Shown here: positions 51,931-59,329 of the stretch, in pieces
How positions within the stretch are numbered: position 1 is the first letter of the stretch
How the letters are laid out: each line of letters begins with the position of its first letter
Source: Pseudomonas sp. JUb42
GTDB lineage: Bacteria > Pseudomonadota > Gammaproteobacteria > Pseudomonadales > Pseudomonadaceae
Direction of reading: 5' to 3'
Assembly (NCBI RefSeq): GCF_024807945.1
Contig: NZ_JANUFD010000013.1
Location: 1-64,000, forward strand
Length of the DNA stretch: 64,000 nt
Program-made: the position numbers and the translations under genes
The notes under the pieces: generated by a model
The model's database searches: none
The model's input: the letters and a program-made list of their open reading frames with translations, nothing else
Told to the model about the DNA's origin: nothing

Positions 51931-53169
51931 ATGAGTGAATCATTAGCGTTGAAAGACGATAATTCCGTAGTTGAGGATGCGGCCAAAGCGCCCGGTGTTC
52001 TATTTGAGGCATCCGTTGGGGATTCTCCCGATGTATTGCGCGATAAAGGGTTGATTCTGACAAAAGAGCAGATAAAAAATCTCAAGAAATACGAAGTTGC
52101 CGGGTTGGCTTTACCGACTCAATTGCATGATGTCGTTGCCTATCTGGGGTATGAAAGCGGTGCAGGTCAAGGATTAGAGGCCTCAGACTTTCAAAAAACC
52201 TTCAGTACCATTCACGCCCACGCCAGACAGTGGAATCCCCTGCGCACGGACTTGATCAATGTAGGCACTAAACTGGAAATTTTCGCTGGCAAGATGGAAG
52301 TTTACGGCCGGACCATGGAAGGTATCTATGCGGATATCAGGGCGCTCGGAACGCTGGAAGTTCACGGTATTAAGACGCTGGAAGATGTGAAACGGTTAAA
52401 GTTGGAGCTGGGTGACCAATTTCCAGGTATTGATCTGGATGCAAATGACTTGGAAACCAAAAGTGAATTCGCTCTTTATCTGTCGAAAATTCTTGATCTG
52501 GTCAAAGAGCAGGAATCAGAGGTCGATGACATAACGCAACGCCTGGCGTCATTTGGTTTTGAGTTGGCGAATACCGTTCATCCTGCCATACGTCTTAAGA
52601 TGAAAGTTATTGAAAATAGCTCCTTGAGTGAGCAAGTGAGGCAGTTGAAAGATGTTATAGATAATCGTGATGTGCAAATAGACGAAAAATCCAAAGAGTA
52701 TAAAAAACTTGTCAGCAGTTCCCTGGGCTCTTTGACAGGAGGTGTACCAGGCTTGGCTGGGGCTATCTATTTCGGTGTCGAGGCCGAAAAAGTGCGGAAG
52801 GAGAGGAACAGATTACTTGCTGAGCAAAGCAAGGATGTCGCTGACATGCAGCATAAAGATCACGTTATCGGTTCTTTGAAAAGCGTAAAGCTGGATCTGC
52901 AAAGACTCGACATTATCGTCATCGATGCCGATATCGCGACCCAGAACCTGACTCTCGTCTGGAACCGGCTTGGAGATTATTTTAAACAGTCCAGCCAATC
53001 GGTGGACGCTATCAATGATGCGCTTGCTGTCAGGAGTTTCATGACTAACTTTCGCCTGGTGGCTGAGCCTTGGAAGGGGATCAAAGAAGATGCACGCAAG
53101 CTATTGGATGTTTTTGCTGAAGCCGATAAAGAGTTCACAGAAGAATATGTGGGGCTGACCAATGAGTAA
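51931..53169 (+). CDS. xaxA: Alpha-xenorhabdolysin-type binary toxin subunit A
   Basis: A 412-residue protein of the XaxA/YaxA family, alpha-pore-forming toxins that assemble with subunit B on target membranes. The sequence is almost all helical, with long coiled-coil stretches (about 180-260 and 280-400). A short hydrophobic hairpin (SSLGSLTGGVPGLAGAIYFG, near residues 268-288) corresponds to the tongue/foot region. No signal peptide, as in Xenorhabdus and Yersinia. It overlaps the B gene by 8 nt. Base composition is clearly more AT-rich than speC, which suggests acquisition. Confidence 0.88.
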   Translation: MSESLALKDDNSVVEDAAKAPGVLFEASVGDSPDVLRDKGLILTKEQIKNLKKYEVAGLALPTQLHDVVAYLGYESGAGQGLEASDFQKTFSTIHAHARQWNPLRTDLINVGTKLEIFAGKMEVYGRTMEGIYADIRALGTLEVHGIKTLEDVKRLKLELGDQFPGIDLDANDLETKSEFALYLSKILDLVKEQESEVDDITQRLASFGFELANTVHPAIRLKMKVIENSSLSEQVRQLKDVIDNRDVQIDEKSKEYKKLVSSSLGSLTGGVPGLAGAIYFGVEAEKVRKERNRLLAEQSKDVADMQHKDHVIGSLKSVKLDLQRLDIIVIDADIATQNLTLVWNRLGDYFKQSSQSVDAINDALAVRSFMTNFRLVAEPWKGIKEDARKLLDVFAEADKEFTEEYVGLTNE

Positions 53170-54163
53170 TATTTTGAAATTTCCCAGCACGCTTGAATTC
53201 CTTTCGCCCGATGCGAAAGCAATGCGGCGCCATAAAGACAATGCGAACGATCACGTGATCAACGCCACCGTTGCCTACAATGATACGGCTTATCTTCCAC
53301 CTCTACAAAGGAAGGTGGAATCTTCGAATAATGCACTCAATGTGACCCAATTTATGTTTCCGTTGAGCGTTCAGAGTATCTCTCTGGATCTGGAATCAAA
53401 AGTTAGTCAGCTGCGCTCGTTATTAGACGAACTGGCAAATCCGGCCAGTGAGCAGGAGCGTCAAGATATACTTGAGGATATCAATACACTCCTGGCAGCG
53501 GCATTGGTCAAGACAAAAGTCGAGTTTCAGAAGTTATCGTCCAGCATCAGCCCTCTTCTGGAAGGGTTTGATCGTACGCCGACATCGGGATACTTGCTGG
53601 GGCATAAAAATGATATCGAACGTTTGTCGAAGGATATCGAGCAAGCCAATAACACGTTGGGTGAGTTGGTGGAGCAACGCAAGACAATCACTGACGCAAT
53701 CGGTGCAATTGAAAAAATAGGCTTTGAAAAAATTGCAATGGATACTCTGCTGACTGTAGAAGGTCTTGATGCAATTGATGCCGCAGCGCCGCAGGTTGCT
53801 GCAGTCAAGCTGGCAATTGAGTCGACGAAAAAATTCATCGAGCACATTGGTAGCGTCATGAATTATCTGGGGCTGACAGCAGCACGCGATGTGATTGTCA
53901 AACGCATTAATGAGCAGCAGACAATCATGGGTACCAAAAACAACGAAATCAGGCTGACCAAGCTTCGTATAAGTTTCATTGACGCGATACATGGCTTTGA
54001 CGACAGTTGTCAGGCGTACTTTGGCGAACTGTCGAAAGTTACGGACGCCCTTGATTTGTTCGTCCGTGCCAACACCTCCATGACCGCTTCGGATCTGGAT
54101 TCGGTGACCAAGTTCATTGGTGATGCTCAGCAAATGTCGGCCTACCTCAAAGCCATCCAATAA
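53162..54163 (+). CDS. xaxB: Alpha-xenorhabdolysin-type binary toxin subunit B
   Basis: A 333-residue XaxB/YaxB-type partner subunit: helical throughout, with long amphipathic segments and a hydrophobic region (LDAIDAAAPQVAAVKLAIES then IGSVMNYLGLTA, about 200-245). In characterised systems B forms the membrane-spanning part after activation by A. It starts inside the end of xaxA (ATG 53162), so the two are made in a coupled manner. No signal peptide. Confidence 0.85.
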   Translation: MSNILKFPSTLEFLSPDAKAMRRHKDNANDHVINATVAYNDTAYLPPLQRKVESSNNALNVTQFMFPLSVQSISLDLESKVSQLRSLLDELANPASEQERQDILEDINTLLAAALVKTKVEFQKLSSSISPLLEGFDRTPTSGYLLGHKNDIERLSKDIEQANNTLGELVEQRKTITDAIGAIEKIGFEKIAMDTLLTVEGLDAIDAAAPQVAAVKLAIESTKKFIEHIGSVMNYLGLTAARDVIVKRINEQQTIMGTKNNEIRLTKLRISFIDAIHGFDDSCQAYFGELSKVTDALDLFVRANTSMTASDLDSVTKFIGDAQQMSAYLKAIQ

Positions 54164-54180
54164 GCGCATTATCTTTTCAC

Positions 54181-54208
54181 GGCAAGTCGAACAGTTGTTC
54201 GGCTTGCC
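54181..54208 (+). other. Strong intercistronic hairpin after xaxB
   Basis: GGCAAGTCGAAC pairs with GTTCGGCTTGCC (12 bp, one G-U) around an AGTT loop. It lacks a proper T-run (ATTTCAAGATTTCT follows), so it could be an mRNA stabiliser or a weak terminator that lowers expression of the third gene. Confidence 0.7.
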
Positions 54209-54242
54209 ATTTCAAGATTTCTCGCTACAGGCAAGGAATTTC

Positions 54243-55073
54243 ATGGCAACCGAGCTGATCACCTACGCAGATATTGCAGGGATGAATAACTATATGCTCT
54301 ATCTTGAGCGGTTTCCCGAGCGCATCGAGTTTTTCAAAATTACCCTCGATCTTGTCCCTGCCAAGGATTACGGCAAATATATCGAACCGGCCCTTGATCA
54401 CGTCACCCGCAAGGCGAAGGAACACAAAACCCTCTGGTCCATCCAGATGAAACCCTTGCGACAGTTACATCGGGACCTTGAGCAATTTGTTGCTGATTTC
54501 TTTCTGTTTGCGACGCAGTTGGAGGCTTATTGCCTGACCCTGAACAGAAATACCAGGATGGCCGATGTTCTGCGCCAGTCGGTAAGCGATGAGCCGTTCA
54601 ATCTGTCAGGCAAGCTAATGGTCGTATCGGACAGCACGGTCAGGAACGTTTTAACTTATGTGGGCGCTGAGCTTGATCGTTACCAGGCGGCTTTCGCGAC
54701 GCAGGCAGCAACCAAGGCTATTGTTCGGGAAAGTTCTTACTCGCTCATTCCGCGCTTCATCGATTTCATGAGTATCAAGATTGTTGAGGCTGCTCGTCGG
54801 TCAGTGAGTGAGAGCGACGTGACGTCGGCCAGGAGCAAGCAACACTGGTCGCGATGCCAGTATTTCCATGCATTGCAGGCAGCCAGTAATGTCCAAGCCT
54901 ACTGCCAGCGACTAAGCGTGTTATTAAAGGCCTCGCTTGAGACGTTCAACGTTATGCAAGGCGATTCCAGCGTGTCCATATCACTTTTTTCCCTGCGGCT
55001 CACCCAGGTAAAAGTGCGTGAGGTAGAGCGCCTGTCGAAAATCATGACCGATATATTGCGGCATAGCATTTGA
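54243..55073 (+). CDS. Unknown protein encoded by the third gene of the xax locus
   Basis: A 276-residue, largely helical protein without signal peptide or clear membrane helix. I recognise no family. Notable segments are LWSIQMKPLRQLHRDLEQFV, a low-hydrophobicity core and a basic region SARSKQHWSRCQ. ATG 54243 has AAGGAA 6-7 nt upstream, 80 nt after the xaxB stop and beyond a strong hairpin. Same strand and similar AT-shifted codon use as xaxA and xaxB suggest it arrived with them. Possible roles: accessory or chaperone for the toxin, self-protection, or release. The stop nearly abuts the convergent Sel1 gene. Confidence 0.65.
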   Translation: MATELITYADIAGMNNYMLYLERFPERIEFFKITLDLVPAKDYGKYIEPALDHVTRKAKEHKTLWSIQMKPLRQLHRDLEQFVADFFLFATQLEAYCLTLNRNTRMADVLRQSVSDEPFNLSGKLMVVSDSTVRNVLTYVGAELDRYQAAFATQAATKAIVRESSYSLIPRFIDFMSIKIVEAARRSVSESDVTSARSKQHWSRCQYFHALQAASNVQAYCQRLSVLLKASLETFNVMQGDSSVSISLFSLRLTQVKVREVERLSKIMTDILRHSI

Positions 55074-55074
55074 T

Positions 55075-55869
55075 TCACAGCGCACTGATCAGGGAGTCCA
55101 GTTCAGCCTGATCACCCTCATTACCCAACTCTGCTGCACGTTGGTGGAAAGACAGCGCCAAAGCCTTGATCGGTAGATGTTCAGACAGCAGCAGGGATTT
55201 TCGCGCAACGCGCAGGAAATTCAGATTCCCGCCTGCCAGTGCCGTCTTGAGCCAGGCCACCGCCTGTTCAATATGGCCCTGATCGGCCAGCACAGCGGCG
55301 TAGCTGAACTGCCCGCGAAAGTCCCCGGCCTCGGCTGAGCGGCGATACCACTCGTAGGCGGCGGGCAGGTCGGTCTGGCAGCAATAACCTTCTTCTAGAT
55401 AGCGCCCCAGCAGGTTCATGGACTTGGCGTGACCCATGTTGGCCGCCTGGCGATAGCAATTCAGGGCGCGGCGCGGGTCTTGTTGAATACCGCGTCCGGT
55501 GGACAGCAGGTTGCCCAGGTTATACAGGCCCCAGTCCAGGCCGTGTTCGGCGGCGATCAGGTAATGCCCGGCGGCCTTGGCGGCATCCGGTTCGCAGCCC
55601 CAGCCATGCTCATGGCAGCGCCCCAGCATATTGCGCGCCATGCTGTGGCCCCTTTGCGCGGCAATGGCGAACCATTGCAGGGCCAGCACCTGGTCTTGTT
55701 CGATACCGTTGCCGTCGAGCAGGATCTGCCCCAGCAGCGCCTGAGCGTCGACGATGTTCTCCCGGGCCGCGATCAGGATCGCCTGGGCGGCGCGGGCGGG
55801 GTTTTCCTCCAGCATCCGGGCCAATTGCTCGCCATCGAGGCTCTCTTCGCGTTGCAGGTTCCAGTTCAA
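55075..55869 (-). CDS. Sel1-repeat (TPR-like) protein of the piu locus
   Basis: A 264-residue protein made of about five Sel1-like repeats (ALLGQILLDGNGIEQDQVLA, then LQWFAIAAQRGHSMARNMLG, and NLLGRYLEEGYCCQTDLPAA). The repeats probably form a protein-binding solenoid. No signal peptide is evident. It lies 3 nt after piuC on the same strand, as in P. aeruginosa PA4515-PA4516. The exact role in iron uptake is unknown. Confidence 0.9.
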   Translation of the reverse strand: MNWNLQREESLDGEQLARMLEENPARAAQAILIAARENIVDAQALLGQILLDGNGIEQDQVLALQWFAIAAQRGHSMARNMLGRCHEHGWGCEPDAAKAAGHYLIAAEHGLDWGLYNLGNLLSTGRGIQQDPRRALNCYRQAANMGHAKSMNLLGRYLEEGYCCQTDLPAAYEWYRRSAEAGDFRGQFSYAAVLADQGHIEQAVAWLKTALAGGNLNFLRVARKSLLLSEHLPIKALALSFHQRAAELGNEGDQAELDSLISAL

Positions 55870-55872
55870 GAA

Positions 55873-56553
55873 TCAGACCTCGACCCAGCGGCGCAGCAGG
55901 TTGTGGTAGGTGCCCGTCAACTGGATCAGCGAAGGGTGATCGGGTACGTCCATGGTCAGTTTCTGAATGGCGTTGTCCATCTCGAACAGCAGGGCGCGCT
56001 GGCTGTCTTCGCGCACCAGGCTCTGGGTCCAGAAGAACGAGGCAAGGCGCGCGCCGCGGGTCACCGGGGTGACCTTGTGCAGGCTGGTACTCGGATAGAG
56101 CACCATGTCTCCGGCGGGCAGCTTGACCCGTTGCACGCCGTAAGTGTCCTGGATTTCCAGTTCGCCACCGTCGTAGTCATCCGGGTCGCTGAAGAACACC
56201 GTGGTCGAGACGTCCGTGCGCACGCGCTCCGGGCTGCCCTTGACGTAACGCACGGCGTTGTCGATGTGGTAATCGAAGCTGCCGCCGCCGGTGTAGCAGT
56301 TGAACAGCGGCGGGAAAATCTTGCGGGGCAGGGCGGCGGACATGAACAGCGGGTTGCTCCACAGGCGTTCGACAATCGCCGCACCAATCTCCCTGGCCAG
56401 GGGGTGATCTTCGGCCAGTTGCAGGTTGTGCTTGGCCTTGGCCGACTGATAACCCGCAGTCACCTTGCCATCGGCCCACTCCGCCTGCTCCAGCGCCTGG
56501 CGGATACGCAACACTTCATCACGATTAAACAAGCCAGGGACATGTAGCAGCAT
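55873..56553 (-). CDS. piuC: PKHD-type Fe(II)/2-oxoglutarate hydroxylase PiuC
   Basis: A 226-residue dioxygenase of the YbiX/PiuC family. The iron ligands H96-x-D98 (YHID) and H159 (SLHKV) and the co-substrate-binding R169 are visible. These proteins are iron-regulated and encoded beside TonB-dependent siderophore receptors; their substrate is not established. Divergent from piuA, with a Fur-like site between the two genes. Confidence 0.93.
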   Translation of the reverse strand: MLLHVPGLFNRDEVLRIRQALEQAEWADGKVTAGYQSAKAKHNLQLAEDHPLAREIGAAIVERLWSNPLFMSAALPRKIFPPLFNCYTGGGSFDYHIDNAVRYVKGSPERVRTDVSTTVFFSDPDDYDGGELEIQDTYGVQRVKLPAGDMVLYPSTSLHKVTPVTRGARLASFFWTQSLVREDSQRALLFEMDNAIQKLTMDVPDHPSLIQLTGTYHNLLRRWVEV

Positions 56554-56593
56554 GGTGGTGGGACTCGGTCGTTAAGCACAAGAGGTAGCGAAT

Positions 56594-56612
56594 GGTAGTG
56601 ATTCTTATTGTC
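56594..56612. promoter_or_regulatory. Fur-box-like site between piuC and piuA
   Basis: The minus strand reads GACAATAAGAATCACTACC, matching the 19-bp Fur consensus GATAATGATAATCATTATC at 14 positions. It lies 41 bp from the piuC start and 166 bp from the piuA start, so it best explains iron control of piuC; a further site for piuA may lie nearer 56690-56720. Confidence 0.5.
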
Positions 56613-56777
56613 TGTGTAAAACCCGTAACGATGATCAACATCAATGGCCGTTAAAATTTCGTCAACCGAGAATGTAAAGAACGTAAATTTTTCCCAAATA
56701 GCAATGTATCTCAATTGTTACTCAGATTCGTTTCCCCTATATTCCGCCGCCTTAACTCCTTGGGGAAGGAACCAACC

Positions 56778-59030
56778 ATGTCGCGCGAACACTTGTTCTC
56801 AGCACCTAATTCACCGCGTTCGATTGCCTCGGCAGTTGGCGTGGCAGTGGCGGCAATGTCCGCAGGGCACATGGCTCAGGCCGCCGAAGCCGGCGAAGAC
56901 AAAGCCATCAGCCTGGGGGCCACCAGCATCACGGGTGAGCAGGACGCTACTTACAAGACCGACGAGTCGGCTTCGAAAAAGTACACCGCGCCGCTGCGCG
57001 AAACGCCCAAGAGCGTGACTGTCATCCCGCAGCAGGTTATCCGCGACACTGCCGCCACCAGCCTGGCCGATGCCTTGCGCACGACACCGGGCATTACTTT
57101 CGGTGCAGGCGAGGGCGGTAACCCGAACGCTGACCGGCCGATCATTCGTGGCTTCAATGCCGAGAGCGACGTGTTCATCGATGGCATGCGTGACGTCGCC
57201 GCGCAAAGTCGCGAAATCTTCAATATTGAATCGGTGGAAATCAGCAAGGGTCCGGGCTCGGCCTTTACCGGTGCCGGTTCCACGGGCGGCAGCCTGAACC
57301 TGATCACCAAGGAAGCGCACCTGGGCAATGCCTACAACGGCGGCTACACCTTCGGTTCCGACCAGACCCAGCGCTACACCCTGGACGTCAATCAGCAGAT
57401 GACCGATAGCTCGGCCGTGCGCCTCAATCTGATGAAGCACGATGCCAACGTGGCCGGGCGTAATGACGTCGACGTCAGCCGCTGGGGCTTCGCGCCGTCG
57501 TTCGCTTTTGGTCTGGGCACTGACACCCGCGTGAAGGTCGATTATTACCACCTGGAAACCGACGATATGCCCGACTACGGCATTCCGTTGGCTTACAGCG
57601 GTACGGCGCGCAGTAAGTACAACGTCGACAAGCCGGTCGACGTCAATAAGAACAACTTCTATGGCCTGACCGACCGCGACTACCGCAAGAGCAAGAACGA
57701 CAGCGGCACCCTGCGCATCGAACATGACCTGAACGATGCCGTCACGGTTTCCAACAGCTTCCGTATGTCGCGTTCGACTCTGGACTACATCGTTACCAAC
57801 CCTGATGACAGCCGCGGTAACGTCAACAGCGGCACGGTTTCGCGTTCGGCCAAGAGCCGTAATTCGACGTCCAGCGGTTTCGTCAACCAGACTGACCTGA
57901 GTGCGAAGTTCGACACTGGCTTTATCAACCACAGCCTCAATACCGGCGTGGAATTCAGCTATCAGGACACCCATAACCGCGCCTACAACGTGCTCAGCGC
58001 TACCGGCGGGACTATTGCCAGCGTCTGCTCGGCTGCGCTCATCCGCTCCGGTGATTGCACCAGCCTGTACGACCCGACGCCCAAAGACGCGTGGAACGGC
58101 CAGATCACTGACAGCGCGGCGTATACCGATACCGACACCAAGACCTCTGCGGCCTATGTGTTCGATACGCTGAAGTTCAACGAGCAGTGGTCCCTGAACC
58201 TGGGCCTGCGCTACGACAACTACGATGTGCGCTCAAGCGGTTACGCCACGGCCGGTCGCGGTACGGTGGCGGGCAACTTCGATCGCCAGAAGACCAGCAA
58301 CCTGTGGAACTACCAGGTTGGTGTGGTTTACAAGCCATTGCCTAACGGCAGCGTGTATGCGGCCTGGTCGACCTCGAGCAACCCGTCCGGTGAAACCAGT
58401 GGTAACGGTGGCCAGGAAGTCACGGCGGCGAACGGCGATCTCGATCCGGAAAAGAACCGTAACTATGAGCTGGGCACCAAGTGGGACTTCTTCGGTGATG
58501 ACTTGTCCCTGACCGCCGCGCTGTTCCGCACCGAAAAAACCAACGCCCGTATCACCGATCCGGACAACAGCACCTATCAGGTACTGGACGGCGAGCAGCG
58601 TGTTGACGGCTTCGAGTTCACCTATACCGGCAAGCTCACCAGCAAGTGGAAGGTCTATGGCGGCTACACCTATATGGAAAGCGAGCTGGTCAAGACCACA
58701 CTGGCAGCGGACAAGGGCAATCACATGCCAAGCACCCCGCGTAACAACTTCAACCTGTGGTCCACGTACGAGCTGATTCCGAAGCTGACCATCGGCGCCG
58801 GTGCCACCTTCGTCGACTCGCGTTTCGGCAACGAAGCCAACTCCATCGAGGTACCGTCCTACTGGCGCTACGACGCCATGGCCAGCTATGCCCTGACCAA
58901 GAACGTCGACTTGCAACTCAACGTGCAGAACCTGACCGACAAGCGTTATTTCGACCAGGTGTTCCAGACCCACTACGCCCACGTAGCGGCTGGCCGTACC
59001 GCGTTGATGAGCGCCAGCTTCCACTTCTAA
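56778..59030 (+). CDS. piuA: TonB-dependent siderophore receptor PiuA
   Basis: A 750-residue outer-membrane receptor. A signal peptide with SAVGVAVAAMSAGHMAQA is followed by a TonB-box region, then the plug domain (TPKSVTVIPQQVIRDTAATS, PIIRGFNAESDVFIDGMRD) at about 60-190. The 22-stranded barrel ends with the terminal-Phe signature SASFHF. PiuA imports catecholate-type siderophores and some siderophore-antibiotic conjugates in P. aeruginosa. ATG 56778 follows GGGGAAGGA; an earlier in-frame codon is not supported. Iron repression by Fur is expected. Confidence 0.93.
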   Translation: MSREHLFSAPNSPRSIASAVGVAVAAMSAGHMAQAAEAGEDKAISLGATSITGEQDATYKTDESASKKYTAPLRETPKSVTVIPQQVIRDTAATSLADALRTTPGITFGAGEGGNPNADRPIIRGFNAESDVFIDGMRDVAAQSREIFNIESVEISKGPGSAFTGAGSTGGSLNLITKEAHLGNAYNGGYTFGSDQTQRYTLDVNQQMTDSSAVRLNLMKHDANVAGRNDVDVSRWGFAPSFAFGLGTDTRVKVDYYHLETDDMPDYGIPLAYSGTARSKYNVDKPVDVNKNNFYGLTDRDYRKSKNDSGTLRIEHDLNDAVTVSNSFRMSRSTLDYIVTNPDDSRGNVNSGTVSRSAKSRNSTSSGFVNQTDLSAKFDTGFINHSLNTGVEFSYQDTHNRAYNVLSATGGTIASVCSAALIRSGDCTSLYDPTPKDAWNGQITDSAAYTDTDTKTSAAYVFDTLKFNEQWSLNLGLRYDNYDVRSSGYATAGRGTVAGNFDRQKTSNLWNYQVGVVYKPLPNGSVYAAWSTSSNPSGETSGNGGQEVTAANGDLDPEKNRNYELGTKWDFFGDDLSLTAALFRTEKTNARITDPDNSTYQVLDGEQRVDGFEFTYTGKLTSKWKVYGGYTYMESELVKTTLAADKGNHMPSTPRNNFNLWSTYELIPKLTIGAGATFVDSRFGNEANSIEVPSYWRYDAMASYALTKNVDLQLNVQNLTDKRYFDQVFQTHYAHVAAGRTALMSASFHF

Positions 59031-59045
59031 GTTGAAGTAGCGATT

Positions 59046-59081
59046 AAAGCCCTGCTTGCCTTCGGGTGAGCGGGGCTTTTG
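59046..59081 (+). terminator. Rho-independent terminator after piuA
   Basis: AAAGCCCTGC and GCGGGGCTTTT pair in a stem with a T-G pair, followed by a T-rich run, 15 nt after the piuA stop. Confidence 0.85.
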
Positions 59082-59126
59082 TTTGTGGGGCGAGCACGCA
59101 CAACCTGTTAAATCACAGCCATTGAT

Positions 59127-59190
59127 GTGAGAGCGAATTCGTTCGCGAAAGCGCAATTTCAGCAACTGACGCGAATGAATTCGCTACCAC
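59127..59190. repeat. REP-type inverted repeat, family B (short)
   Basis: GTGAGAGCGAATTCGTTCGC and GCGAATGAATTCGCTACCAC, one arm mutated; 24-nt centre. Confidence 0.8.
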
Positions 59191-59263
59191 ACGTGTTGAT
59201 GTCCGGTAAGTGCCCGTGCTGCGTCGAGACCGTCTACGTAAATAATTGATACAAATCGATAAC

Positions 59264-59282
59264 GCTAATGAGAATGCATTCC
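59264..59282. promoter_or_regulatory. Fur-box-like site upstream of piuB
   Basis: GCTAATGAGAATGCATTCC resembles the Fur consensus in its left half (TAATGA-AAT) and ends 47 bp before the piuB start, in an AT-rich promoter area. Confidence 0.45.
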
Positions 59283-59329
59283 GTTCAGTTCATACTACGC
59301 GGCATGGCTGATGAGTGAGGTAATCCAGG

